The position numbers and the translations under genes were made by a program. Below are positions 1 through 8,978 of a DNA stretch of 64,000 nucleotides, in pieces. The stretch covers positions 1 through 64,000 of the forward strand of contig NHEF01000010.1 in NCBI GenBank assembly GCA_002171615.1. The letters are read 5' to 3'. Position 1 is the stretch's first letter. Each line of letters opens with the position of its first letter. The DNA is from Gammaproteobacteria bacterium TMED78. Lineage in GTDB: Bacteria > Pseudomonadota > Gammaproteobacteria > Steroidobacterales > Rariloculaceae. The notes beneath the pieces are model-generated. The model was not told the DNA's origin, searched no databases, and saw only the letters and a list, made by a program, of their open reading frames with translations.

Positions 1-69
1 CATTTTTAACTAGATAGAAAAAAATAACAACCTACTTCGAACATTAAGACTATATAATATATAATATAA

Positions 70-1026
<957 letters not shown>

Positions 1027-1030
1027 TCCT

Positions 1031-1720
1031 TTAAGATGTAATAAGAGTTTGAAATAATTCAGTATCAACTTTCTCTCTTTCAAGAAAATATTTTTTATAC
1101 TGATCAGTATTATTGGCCCTATTTTCAACCACATCAGAAAATAAACCGATCATACCAATAAATAATTCAGAAACTTCCCTCAAGCCTTGGCTTGCTCCAC
1201 TGTTAGCAGAGACATAATCACAATATTCTTTTTGTATAATAAATCTCTCGAATAATGGGCTCGAATCTTTTCTCATCAAGAAGCGAACACCGCACTCTTT
1301 TACCATGCCAACATCATTAATATCATCAAAAAAGCAGGCTATATTTTTCTTATCAATATTATAAGCAAGGCGAATTTTATTTATTACTAAGGACTTATTT
1401 TTCACTCCTGAGTATATAGAATTAAAATGTTCCCGCTTTGCAAAATTCTCTGCTAAAGAATTTTTCTCTCCAGTAACTATAATCGCTCTTGGTAATCTTT
1501 TATTTTTCAACCAAAGAGCAAACCTAAGCATATTGATGCCCATTGCATCAGATTCATTAAAGCCATTACCTTCATCCAGAGATTTAATACCGGAATTAAA
1601 AACACCATCCCAGTCAAAAATTAGAGTATTTATACATTCAAGGTTTTTTATAAGAACTGAAAATTCAGTTATAAACTTTCCACCTAAATCTTCAAAATTT
1701 TCCCTTATATTCTCAGACAT
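1031..1720 (-). CDS. HAD-superfamily phosphatase, KdsC-like (probable Kdo-8-phosphate phosphatase)
   Basis: A 229-residue HAD hydrolase without a large cap domain. HAD motif I is DWDGV (nucleophile D36, acid D38), motif II is the VTGE stretch, the motif III lysine lies in GVKNK, and motif IV is DDIND. The GVKNK spacing and the FNESDAMGINMLRFA region resemble KdsC, which removes phosphate from Kdo 8-phosphate. It is the last gene of the waaA-kdsA-transaldolase/CBS-HAD minus-strand operon, 9 bp after the previous gene, which supports the KdsC role. It is longer than a typical KdsC of about 180-190 residues, with an extra C-terminal helical tail of about 50 residues. The fold call is firm. The substrate is inferred from context, and another sugar phosphate is possible. 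Confidence 0.72.
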   Translation of the reverse strand: MSENIRENFEDLGGKFITEFSVLIKNLECINTLIFDWDGVFNSGIKSLDEGNGFNESDAMGINMLRFALWLKNKRLPRAIIVTGEKNSLAENFAKREHFNSIYSGVKNKSLVINKIRLAYNIDKKNIACFFDDINDVGMVKECGVRFLMRKDSSPLFERFIIQKEYCDYVSANSGASQGLREVSELFIGMIGLFSDVVENRANNTDQYKKYFLEREKVDTELFQTLITS

Positions 1721-1729
1721 AAGATATTA

Positions 1730-2767
1730 TCAAAGATAATCTTGGCCAAGCAGCCCTAGTTTAATAAGATCCTGAACATCTAGTATCCCCTCTGGAACAC
1801 CATTCCTTTCAACAATGATACTATCAACCTCGGACTCAGAAAAAAGTTTTACTGCCTCTTCTAAGTTAGCGTCACAATTTATAACTATTGGTGATTTAGA
1901 AAATCCTATTTTAATAAGTAGGTCCTCAAGTGTTGATTTTTCATTAGTTTGAAAATATCGCCTAATATCTCCATCAGTAAAAATACCTAGAATTTTATTT
2001 TTGTTATCAACCACGGTCACTGCCCCAAGTCGTGACTCAGTCATTTTGTTCATAGCAGATCTTAATGAATCATTTTGGCTACAAGTTGGATTATTTTTTC
2101 TAATCAAATCAGAAACTTTAACTGTTATCAGTTGGGTATGTTCTTTAAATTGCTCTGTTCCAATTAGACTTAGAGAGTTATCACAAAGATTTTTCATTAC
2201 CTTATATGGGACGGTACATACATGCACTCCCGCTAATATTGCCTGTCTGATATGCTCAGGATAGCGTACGGAAGAGAACATGACCTTACTAGAAAACCCA
2301 TACTTATCAATCATCTCTACACATTGCTCATATAGCTGTATTGCATCATGACCTTGGTCTTGAAGCCTTCCTGCCAATGGACAAACAAATGCCGCACCTG
2401 CTGCCATTGCCATATAAGCTTGATTAAGGGTATAAATCAGATGGATGTTAACTTTATGTCCCTTTTCAGTAAGCCTCTGGCAAGCAGTTACACCTTCATT
2501 TGAAATAGGAATCTTGAAAACAGGTTCATTTTTTAGCGGTAATGAAAGAATCCTATCTGCTTCACTTAAAATATCTTCAACAGACTCTCCTAAAGCCTCT
2601 ACCTGTAACTCAGGAACCATTCCTGATAGTTTAACAATAGCTCCATCAATATCTGTTATACCTTGTCTATGCATAAAAGTGGGAGTAGTGGTTAATCCTT
2701 TGATAAAGCCAAAATTTAATGCTTTCTCAATTTCATCAAAGTCTACTGAGTCTAAATATAATTCCAT
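1730..2767 (-). CDS. Transaldolase-family aldolase fused to a KdsD-like CBS pair
   Basis: A two-part protein of 345 residues. Residues 1-210 are a transaldolase/fructose-6-phosphate aldolase (FSA) type barrel. They align with E. coli FSA at the start (MELYLD with D6) and at the Schiff-base lysine K85 in FKIPIS. N28 of FSA is T here (TTTPT), T109 is H (NIHLIYT) and Y131 is L (CPLAGR). Residues about 215-345 are two CBS domains whose GIFTDGDIRRYF motif is very close to the CBS pair of arabinose-5-phosphate isomerase KdsD. No SIS isomerase domain is present. The gene lies between kdsA and a KdsC-like phosphatase, with 12 bp to kdsA. My inference is that the barrel supplies arabinose 5-phosphate or a related Kdo precursor, possibly from glyceraldehyde 3-phosphate plus a two-carbon donor. 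Fold and fusion are certain, the function is not. Confidence 0.85.
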   Translation of the reverse strand: MELYLDSVDFDEIEKALNFGFIKGLTTTPTFMHRQGITDIDGAIVKLSGMVPELQVEALGESVEDILSEADRILSLPLKNEPVFKIPISNEGVTACQRLTEKGHKVNIHLIYTLNQAYMAMAAGAAFVCPLAGRLQDQGHDAIQLYEQCVEMIDKYGFSSKVMFSSVRYPEHIRQAILAGVHVCTVPYKVMKNLCDNSLSLIGTEQFKEHTQLITVKVSDLIRKNNPTCSQNDSLRSAMNKMTESRLGAVTVVDNKNKILGIFTDGDIRRYFQTNEKSTLEDLLIKIGFSKSPIVINCDANLEEAVKLFSESEVDSIIVERNGVPEGILDVQDLIKLGLLGQDYL

Positions 2768-2779
2768 CTTCTTATCTTC

Positions 2780-3625
2780 CTAAATTGTTTTAGTTAACTG
2801 ATCACGAACTAAAGCATGAATATCTAGTAATGGTTTAACAAACTCTGAAAGATCATCCAAATAATACTGGCTTGCTGCATCACATAAAGCATCTGGTGGA
2901 TTAGGATGGGCTTCTATAAAAATTCCATCTACGCCAGCTGCTACACCTGCTCTTGATAAAACTGATAAGTACTCCCTGCTTCCTCCTTTTGGGTCCTTAC
3001 TAGGTATGCCATACTTTCTAATTGTATGGGTAATATCAAAAATCACAGGGTATCCTATCTGATTCAACAAAAGAAAGCTCCTAGGATCAACTACTAGATC
3101 ATTGTAACCAAAAGTATAGCCTCTCTCTGTAAGTAAAATTTTCTTACTACCTGAATCTTCAATCTTCTTAACAGGTTTTACCATATTATCTGGGGCAATA
3201 AACTGCCCATGTTTCAAATTCACAACTGCATTAGTTTTTGCAGCAGAAATAACCAACTCACTCTGCATACACAAATAAGCAGGTATTTGAAGAATATCAA
3301 CAACCTGAGATGCCGGAAATGCTTGATCCGGATAGTGAATATCCGTCAATAGGGGCAAATCAAATTCTTTTTTAATTTTTTCTAGCAATCTTAGACCCTC
3401 TTCTAATCCAGGGCCTTGGAAATAATCAAGCGAGCTTCTATTGTCTTTAGAAAATGATGATTTAAATATCAGAGGTATATTTAAGCTTGTCGCTATGTTT
3501 TTAATTTTTTCAGCAGTTTTTAGCATCATTGATTCCTCTTCAATGACGCAAGGTCCACAAATTAAAAAAAGTTGATCTGAGCCACAATCAATATCACCTA
3601 CCTGAACATGATTTTTTTTTATCAC
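2780..3625 (-). CDS. kdsA: 3-deoxy-8-phosphooctulonate synthase (Kdo-8-P synthase), metal-dependent type
   Basis: Condenses phosphoenolpyruvate with arabinose 5-phosphate to give Kdo 8-phosphate, a step in making the Kdo of lipopolysaccharide. The 281 residues match the family. The four metal ligands of the Aquifex-type enzyme are present: C26 in CGPCVIEE, H200 in FDITHT, E238 in FIEAH and D249 in DALCDA. This places it in the metal-dependent class rather than the E. coli class, which has Asn in place of the Cys. KSSFSKDNRSS and the GGSREYL loop are also typical. Its start overlaps the stop of waaA by 4 bp, so the two are translationally coupled. That the next gene is a transaldolase-CBS fusion bears directly on the source of its arabinose 5-phosphate. 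Confidence 0.95.
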   Translation of the reverse strand: MIKKNHVQVGDIDCGSDQLFLICGPCVIEEESMMLKTAEKIKNIATSLNIPLIFKSSFSKDNRSSLDYFQGPGLEEGLRLLEKIKKEFDLPLLTDIHYPDQAFPASQVVDILQIPAYLCMQSELVISAAKTNAVVNLKHGQFIAPDNMVKPVKKIEDSGSKKILLTERGYTFGYNDLVVDPRSFLLLNQIGYPVIFDITHTIRKYGIPSKDPKGGSREYLSVLSRAGVAAGVDGIFIEAHPNPPDALCDAASQYYLDDLSEFVKPLLDIHALVRDQLTKTI

Positions 3626-4899
3626 AATAAATTCATTCCTTTTAATATCCTAAAATTAGCTTGTGAGGCTCCCTGCCCTTCTAAAACCACTTCTTTAGCT
3701 CTTTTCCCTGAATCTAGACGAAGTTTATCGTCATTTACTAATCTGGTAAAAGCTTTTTTCAGGCTCTTTACATCATATACTTTATATCCTCCTCCTGCAT
3801 CAATCAAATTATTACCAACTTCTTCAAAGCTATAATTATGTGGGCCAAAAATAACGGGTATCCCTAGAATGGCTGGCTCCATTAAATTATGCCCTCCTTT
3901 GTCTCGAGACCTGTAATGTAAAGCACCTCCAACAAAAGCTATGTCTGATATACCATAAAAATCCCTAAGCTCTCCTAAGGTATCAAGAATTAGTATTTTT
4001 TTATCCCCTAATGCTTTAGATACTCCCCCCATTTTAGTTCTCCTTATTGAGGTAAAATTATAGCCTTTAATTTTACTCTCTATACTTTTAGAATCCTTAG
4101 GATACCTGGGTGCAATAACTGCTCTTACATTTTCTTGGCTCATAGCTAATTCGCTTAATGAATCTAGGAAAAGATCTACTTCTTCTAGATGAATACTTCC
4201 AGCAATAATTACTAAGTTATTCTTTGAATAATTAAGCTGATCTCTGATATCTATACTTTTATTTATTAAATCATCAATCAAATCATATTTCATATCACCA
4301 GTAATACTTATTCTTTCCTTATCTACCCCTAAATTAATTAGGCGATTTTTATAGCTATTTTTTTGAACACAAAAATAAGAAATGTTCCTCAAGAGAGGAA
4401 GTAATAAATAAGTCTTTATAATTTTACTTAATGATTGTTCTGAAATTTTTCCATTAACAACGAAAACTGGGATTTTTTTTCTACTAAGTGAATATAAAAA
4501 ATTAGGCCAGAAATCAGACTCAGCTAATATAACTAATCTAGGCTTTAAATTCTTGATGAAAAAATTAACAATGAAAGATAAATCAAAAGGGAAAAAAATG
4601 ATATGACAATCAGGATAATTTTTATAAGCAAGCTCGAGTCCCGACGATGAGCATACACTAATAATTATTTCTTCAGAGGAATCATTTTTTTTTATTAGGT
4701 CAACTAATTTTTTTAAAGAAATAATTTCTCCAGCTGATGCTCCATGCAACCAAATAGAAGAGCTATTTATTGGCTTTAAATTATAGCCGAACCTATAAAA
4801 TACCCTATAGAAATCACCTCTTAGTAATAATCTATAAATTAACCAAGGCGAGGTAATTATAATCAGAAAAAAATAAATTAAATTAAATACTAGTCCCAT
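3622..4899 (-). CDS. waaA: 3-deoxy-D-manno-octulosonic acid transferase
   Basis: Membrane-anchored GT30 glycosyltransferase that moves Kdo from CMP-Kdo to the lipid A precursor at the cytoplasmic face. The 425-residue length is normal. An N-terminal hydrophobic anchor (about residues 3-25) is followed by IWLHGASAGEI, which carries the conserved catalytic Glu (E58). The C-terminal GT-B half has FVGGALHYRSRDKGGHNLMEP, the family's nucleotide-sugar-binding region. It is the first gene of the minus-strand Kdo operon and overlaps kdsA by 4 bp. CMP-Kdo synthetase (kdsB) and the lipid A acyltransferases are not in the window. Whether it adds one, two or more Kdo units cannot be told from sequence. 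Confidence 0.94.
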   Translation of the reverse strand: MGLVFNLIYFFLIIITSPWLIYRLLLRGDFYRVFYRFGYNLKPINSSSIWLHGASAGEIISLKKLVDLIKKNDSSEEIIISVCSSSGLELAYKNYPDCHIIFFPFDLSFIVNFFIKNLKPRLVILAESDFWPNFLYSLSRKKIPVFVVNGKISEQSLSKIIKTYLLLPLLRNISYFCVQKNSYKNRLINLGVDKERISITGDMKYDLIDDLINKSIDIRDQLNYSKNNLVIIAGSIHLEEVDLFLDSLSELAMSQENVRAVIAPRYPKDSKSIESKIKGYNFTSIRRTKMGGVSKALGDKKILILDTLGELRDFYGISDIAFVGGALHYRSRDKGGHNLMEPAILGIPVIFGPHNYSFEEVGNNLIDAGGGYKVYDVKSLKKAFTRLVNDDKLRLDSGKRAKEVVLEGQGASQANFRILKGMNLL

Positions 4900-4912
4900 A
4901 TTAATTTGAAGA

Positions 4913-4943
4913 CATTAGAATCAAGTTGATTCATATTCTAATG
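4913..4943. terminator. Hairpin between the lipoprotein gene and waaA
   Basis: A perfect 9-bp inverted repeat, CATTAGAAT / ATTCTAATG, with a 13-nt loop. It lies in the 82-bp gap downstream of the SlyB-like lipoprotein gene and upstream of waaA. No clear U-tract follows on either strand, so it may be a weak terminator, an operator of the waaA operon or an mRNA-stabilising hairpin. Confidence 0.4.
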
Positions 4944-4981
4944 CCAAAAATTTATTATAGGGTGTTTTTTATTAAATTATT

Positions 4982-5452
4982 TTAATTAGAGGCAATATAC
5001 TCTCCCACTCTAGCTTGCCCCTTAGGTCCAATCAACACTCTAACTCTATCGCCTTCTTTAAAAATACCCTCATCAGGCTGAACAATAGCAATAGTATTAC
5101 CATTATCTATTTTGACTGTAATCTCTATTCCAGACTTAGAAGTAACCTCCTTCTCTAAAGCCTCTCCAGCAACAGCTCCAGCTATAGCGCCAACAGTGCC
5201 TGCGATAGGGTTTGTTCTTCTTTCACCTACTTTTTGACCCACATTTCTTCCTATTTGCGCACCTCCCCAAGTGCCAATGAATGAGGAGTTACCATCTATT
5301 TTAACTTTCTTAATAAATAATATCTCACCATAGTTTACATCATAAGAGGATCCAGCATCATTCCTAGAAAAAATATTACTTGATGGGCCGTAAGAACTAC
5401 AGGCCGAAAAAAATAAAGTGATTACAGTAATAACAATCAATCTCAACATCAT
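4982..5452 (-). CDS. SlyB/Pcp-like glycine-zipper outer-membrane lipoprotein
   Basis: A 156-residue precursor with a lipoprotein signal peptide ending in the lipobox FFSAC, so the mature protein should be lipid-anchored in the envelope. The middle holds a glycine-zipper two-helix segment (GGAQIGRNVGQKVG then GTVGAIAGAVAGEALE). This is typical of the 17-kDa surface antigen / SlyB family, which stabilises the outer membrane. A small C-terminal beta domain (KIDNGNTIAIVQPDEGIFKEG) is shared with SlyB. It stands alone between the waaA operon and a MaoC gene on the same strand, and nothing in the sequence shows its regulation. The family assignment is good, but the exact orthologue is not certain because the family has many paralogues. 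Confidence 0.85.
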   Translation of the reverse strand: MMLRLIVITVITLFFSACSSYGPSSNIFSRNDAGSSYDVNYGEILFIKKVKIDGNSSFIGTWGGAQIGRNVGQKVGERRTNPIAGTVGAIAGAVAGEALEKEVTSKSGIEITVKIDNGNTIAIVQPDEGIFKEGDRVRVLIGPKGQARVGEYIASN

Positions 5453-5515
5453 AATTATCTCCTTTCTTAAAGATACAAACGTATTTAGCGTAATTAGGTT
5501 TACACCAAAGGATTA

Positions 5516-5974
5516 TTAAGAGATTACGTGCATGGTAAGCCACTGTGCAATAACTGCCGGCTTAACCTCTCCTTCTATTTCTATTTTCACCTTAGCCTTA
5601 ACTAAAATATTTCCCCCTCTCTCTCTAGCCTCTACAAGAATTGCTCTTGCTCTAATATTAGAATTTACTTTTACTTGATTGGTAAATCGTATTTTATCAA
5701 AACCATAATTGATCACCATTGTAGCCCCTTGGATAGAAGGTCTAAATGAGTTTGATAAGCCTATAATCATTGATAACGTAAGCATGCCATGAGCAATAGT
5801 ATCTCCAAACCCTGCTTCGATAGCTTTATTTCGATCAACATGGATAAATTGGTGGTCATTTGTTACATCAGCAAATTTATTAATCATATCTTGGTTAATT
5901 ACCACCCAATCAGATACTCCTAATTCATGACCAACCATAGCAAATAGTTCATCTTTAGTTACTATCTTAGACAT
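5516..5974 (-). CDS. MaoC-like (R)-specific enoyl-CoA hydratase
   Basis: A 152-residue single hot-dog-fold protein of the MaoC dehydratase family. It carries the family's catalytic Asp-x4-His motif as NDHQFIHVD (D40, H45), followed by FGDTIAHGMLTLSMI, which builds the central helix and substrate tunnel. Family members hydrate trans-2-enoyl-CoA to (R)-3-hydroxyacyl-CoA in fatty acid or polyhydroxyalkanoate metabolism. Some NodN-like members have unknown substrates, and this WVVINQDMINKFADVTNDHQ-type sequence resembles the NodN/MaoC branch. It is divergently transcribed from the DUF1015 gene across a 59-bp gap. There is a clear GGAGG just before the ATG (CACCTCC on the plus strand). No partner gene nearby indicates a pathway. 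Confidence 0.88.
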   Translation of the reverse strand: MSKIVTKDELFAMVGHELGVSDWVVINQDMINKFADVTNDHQFIHVDRNKAIEAGFGDTIAHGMLTLSMIIGLSNSFRPSIQGATMVINYGFDKIRFTNQVKVNSNIRARAILVEARERGGNILVKAKVKIEIEGEVKPAVIAQWLTMHVIS

Positions 5975-6033
5975 TCACACCTCCATAAAGATAAATATAT
6001 CGAATTATTTAAAATAACTATAAAATAACAAAA

Positions 6034-7257
6034 ATGAGCACTTTAATTAAGCCATTCAGAGCCCTAAGACCAGATAATTCAGATGCATTATCTGTAATAG
6101 CCCCTCCGTATGACGTCATTAGTAGAGAAGAAGCTTTAGATATTGCTAAAAATAAACCTTCCAATTTTTTACACATATCAAGACCAGAAATAGACTTCCC
6201 CTTAAATGTTGATCCATATTCTCAAGAGATTTATGAAAAAGGCAAAGAAAATTTATATAAATTAATAGATGATAGTATTCTTCGCCAAACAGATAAGCCT
6301 AGCTTTTATGTCTATAGTATGCGCTCTGATCGCCATGAGCAAACTGGTCTAGCTGCTGTTGCATCTGTTGAAGCCTATGAAAATAATAAAATACGAAAGC
6401 ATGAACTAACGAAGCCATTAAAAGAAAATGATAGAGTAAAAAATATTAAATCTCTTATGGCACAAACAGGGCCTGTATTATGCTCTTATAAATCAGATAA
6501 AAGATTAAAAATAATTTTTGAATCAATAAAAAATAGCCTCCCCATAATTGAAGTAGAAGATACCTATAATGTCTTACATAAAATTTGGAAAGTAGATGAA
6601 GAAAATAAAATTAAAGAAATTTCTTCTTTTTTTAATTTGATGGAATGCATTTATATAGCAGATGGGCATCATAGATCTGCTGCGGCCTCAAGAGTTTCGA
6701 AAGATGGAGAAATTAAAAATATCTTAAGTAATTTCTTTCTTACAGTTTCTTTTCCTCATGATGAATTGAGGATCATTGATTATAATAGAATAGTTAAAGA
6801 TCTAAATCATCATACTTCAGATCAATTAATAGACAAAATATCAAAATCATTTATTATAGAAAAAATAGGCAAAGCAAGAAAACCCACTAAAAAAAATACT
6901 TTTGGAATGTATATTGAAAATCAGTGGTATTTACTCTCTATAAAAGACGAATTAATACCAAACGATCCCGTTAATAAGCTAGATGTGAGTATTCTTCAAA
7001 ATTATCTTCTTGGGCCCTTGTTAGGTATTGACGATCCAAGGACAAATCTAAGAATAGACTTTGTAGGAGGAAATAGAGGTTTAAAAGAGCTTATTAGAAG
7101 AGTGGATAATGGAGAAAATAAAATCGCTTTTGCGTTATACCCAACTTCTATGGATGACCTTATGTCTGTAGCGGATAAAGGTTTACTTATGCCGCCAAAA
7201 TCAACTTGGTTTGAGCCTAAATTGGCTGATGGGCTCTTAACACACATATTCTCATAA
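6034..7257 (+). CDS. DUF1015 family protein
   Basis: A 407-residue cytoplasmic protein matching the full length of the DUF1015 family. It begins IKPFRALRP and has the conserved APPYDVIS near residue 25, a NFLHISRPE motif and the hallmark IADGHHRSAAASR in the middle (about residues 208-220), where His and Arg residues probably sit in the active site. The family is widespread in bacteria and often lies next to D-3-phosphoglycerate dehydrogenase or serine genes, but no such neighbour is seen here. Downstream are a YqgE-like gene (5-bp gap) and a small zincin, probably one operon. No Shine-Dalgarno is visible before the ATG. The family is certain, the reaction is not. Confidence 0.85.
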   Translation: MSTLIKPFRALRPDNSDALSVIAPPYDVISREEALDIAKNKPSNFLHISRPEIDFPLNVDPYSQEIYEKGKENLYKLIDDSILRQTDKPSFYVYSMRSDRHEQTGLAAVASVEAYENNKIRKHELTKPLKENDRVKNIKSLMAQTGPVLCSYKSDKRLKIIFESIKNSLPIIEVEDTYNVLHKIWKVDEENKIKEISSFFNLMECIYIADGHHRSAAASRVSKDGEIKNILSNFFLTVSFPHDELRIIDYNRIVKDLNHHTSDQLIDKISKSFIIEKIGKARKPTKKNTFGMYIENQWYLLSIKDELIPNDPVNKLDVSILQNYLLGPLLGIDDPRTNLRIDFVGGNRGLKELIRRVDNGENKIAFALYPTSMDDLMSVADKGLLMPPKSTWFEPKLADGLLTHIFS

Positions 7258-7262
7258 CAGCT

Positions 7263-7817
7263 ATGGTTATAAAAAAATATATCTTTCCATTTATTATCTT
7301 AGTATTAAATTTACTGTCTACTGTTAATGCAATTGAAAGTGGTAATATCCTTGTAGCCTCTAAGCTACTTGATGACTCTTCACTGGAGAAGACTATTCTT
7401 TTAGTTGTATATAATGAAGATGATGGCTTCTTAGCCATAGCTATAAATAGACCTACTAACGTCAATCTAAGTGAGCTTATCCCCACTAATTTAAAATATA
7501 ATAATCATAATGTTTATTTTGGAGGAGCTGAAGAACCTTCAAAAATATTAGCTCTGATTGATAATCCAAAAGAACCTATAAATGATTACCTACCTATCTT
7601 TGATAATGTCTACCTTTTGTCTGATATAGATTTAATTAATGAATTTAACCATGATGAAAACAGCATAAGATTTTTTGCAGGGTATTTTTCATGGGATATA
7701 AAAAAAATAAATAAAGACCTAGAATTAGGTTTATGGGTCATTGAAGAAAATAATTCTGATATATTGTTTGCCAATAATCCACTAACAGCTTGGTTTGAAT
7801 TAAATCCGGAGGAATAA
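7263..7817 (+). CDS. YqgE/AlgH family (UPF0301) protein with an N-terminal signal peptide
   Basis: A 184-residue protein. Residues 27-180 match the YqgE/AlgH family: GNILVASKLLDD, FLAIAINRPT, VYFGGAEEPS and FFAGYFSWD correspond to the family's usual blocks (SPLL/P, GG.IVN+P, GGP, GYA.W). It differs from standard YqgE, which begins almost directly at the first block and is cytoplasmic. Here a 23-residue hydrophobic leader (FPFIILVLNLLSTVNA) precedes it and looks like a cleavable Sec signal, suggesting a periplasmic version. Its stop codon directly abuts the TTG start of the next gene. The molecular function of the family is unknown; AlgH has been linked to alginate regulation in Pseudomonas. 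Confidence 0.8.
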   Translation: MVIKKYIFPFIILVLNLLSTVNAIESGNILVASKLLDDSSLEKTILLVVYNEDDGFLAIAINRPTNVNLSELIPTNLKYNNHNVYFGGAEEPSKILALIDNPKEPINDYLPIFDNVYLLSDIDLINEFNHDENSIRFFAGYFSWDIKKINKDLELGLWVIEENNSDILFANNPLTAWFELNPEE

Positions 7818-8312
7818 TTGCCTTTTTCATATTATAAAAATCTCAACACTAAAGAAAAATCAATTTATCGTCAAAGTGATAAAATAAGAGAAATAAAATT
7901 AAAAAATATAATGTCTTTGAGAGAATCTATTACCAACATAAAAATATTTCTAGAAAAAGAAGATAAAGTTAAGCTTGAAAAAAAAATTAAATTTTTCTTA
8001 GATCAAATAACTGATTCTTTAGAAATTCAAAAAATTAACATCAAAATTCTTAGCTCAAGGCCAAGTAATAATTGGGGAGAATTACATGGGCTTTATGAGC
8101 AAGCGGAAGGGAGAAAAAAAGCTAAGATAACACTTTGGATGAAAACAGCAAAACGTAAACAAGTGATTGCCTTTAAAACATTCATCAGAACATTAGTTCA
8201 TGAAATTAGCCATCATTTAGATTATTGCTTTTTTGACCTTCCAGATTCATTTCACACAGAAGGTTTTTTTTATAGAGAATCAAGTATTTATAAACAATTA
8301 GTTAAGGCTTAA
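7818..8312 (+). CDS. Putative zinc metalloprotein with an HEISH motif
   Basis: A 164-residue protein starting at TTG immediately after the YqgE stop codon. CCGGAGGA lies at a suitable distance upstream, so it is translationally coupled. The C-terminal part has LVHEISHHLD (H128, E129, H132), a classic HExxH zincin signature. FHTEGFFYRES follows, where H146 or E148 could be the third ligand. The N-terminal 70 residues are charged and helical and begin like a folded cytoplasmic domain, with no signal peptide. Such small zincin-like proteins are widespread and mostly uncharacterised. I do not recognise a named family. The fold call rests on the motif and its position. No substrate can be proposed. 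Confidence 0.65.
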   Translation: MPFSYYKNLNTKEKSIYRQSDKIREIKLKNIMSLRESITNIKIFLEKEDKVKLEKKIKFFLDQITDSLEIQKINIKILSSRPSNNWGELHGLYEQAEGRKKAKITLWMKTAKRKQVIAFKTFIRTLVHEISHHLDYCFFDLPDSFHTEGFFYRESSIYKQLVKA

Positions 8313-8315
8313 ATA

Positions 8316-8873
8316 CTAATCAGAATTTAGTCTAGCGTATTTCTCCCCTGATACTGGTATTTCAAATACATTTATAGTCATTGATATAAGTGAGTAATAC
8401 CCAACTAAAGTGACTATCTCTACAAGACCCTCATCTCTAAAATAATTTATTGATTTTTCATAAAGATCATCCTCTATGAGCTTTCTTTCGAGTAATGAAT
8501 TAGTAAATTCATAAATACATTTTTCATGATCACTGGAGAAATCTGGCTCCTGATATCGCTTAATTGAATCAATGAAATTTTCAGAAATACCTAAATCTAA
8601 AGCAATTATCTTATGAAACTCCCATTCATATTTCGCGTCCCAATGTCTTGCCACTAAAAGAATAATTATTTCTATAAATTCGGGCTTTAAGGAATTATCA
8701 TATCTAAGTGACTCACCTAATAACTGGGCACGATCAGCTAATTCTGGCCTAATTAACCACTTATAAATAGGACTAGGGACCTTTCCCCTAGGACCACTAA
8801 TTATTTTCTTTATTATTTTTTTTTGATCTATATTCAATGTATCTATATCAGGAATCTTAAACCTACTACTCAT
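8316..8873 (-). CDS. Carboxymuconolactone decarboxylase (CMD) family protein
   Basis: An all-helical AhpD/CMD-fold protein of about 185 residues. The track start at 8915 adds 14 residues. I prefer the ATG at 8873, because a GGAG lies 6 nt before it (GGAGATGTTTATG) and the longer frame starts with an unlikely hydrophobic leader. CMD hallmarks are the PRGKVPSPIYKWLIRPELADRAQLLGESLRY-type N-terminal half and VARHWDAKYEWEFHKIIALDLG in the middle, with the conserved YEW..H. There is no CxxC pair, so it is not a peroxidase-type AhpD. Family members act as decarboxylases or are of unknown function. It converges with the zincin gene and is divergent from the cytochrome c' gene. Confidence 0.85.
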   Translation of the reverse strand: MSSRFKIPDIDTLNIDQKKIIKKIISGPRGKVPSPIYKWLIRPELADRAQLLGESLRYDNSLKPEFIEIIILLVARHWDAKYEWEFHKIIALDLGISENFIDSIKRYQEPDFSSDHEKCIYEFTNSLLERKLIEDDLYEKSINYFRDEGLVEIVTLVGYYSLISMTINVFEIPVSGEKYARLNSD

Positions 8874-8978
8874 AAACATCTCCAAAAAAAATATTAAAAT
8901 TTTTAACTCAACCATTGCTTTATTGAGTCTTAGTTAGATATGATTGACTTTTCATTATTAACTGATAGGGAGCCTATA

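Noticed and set aside
2001-2783. Plus-strand ORFs of 87 and 112 residues
   Set aside because: They are shadows of the transaldolase-CBS gene, whose catalytic and CBS motifs are clear on the minus strand.
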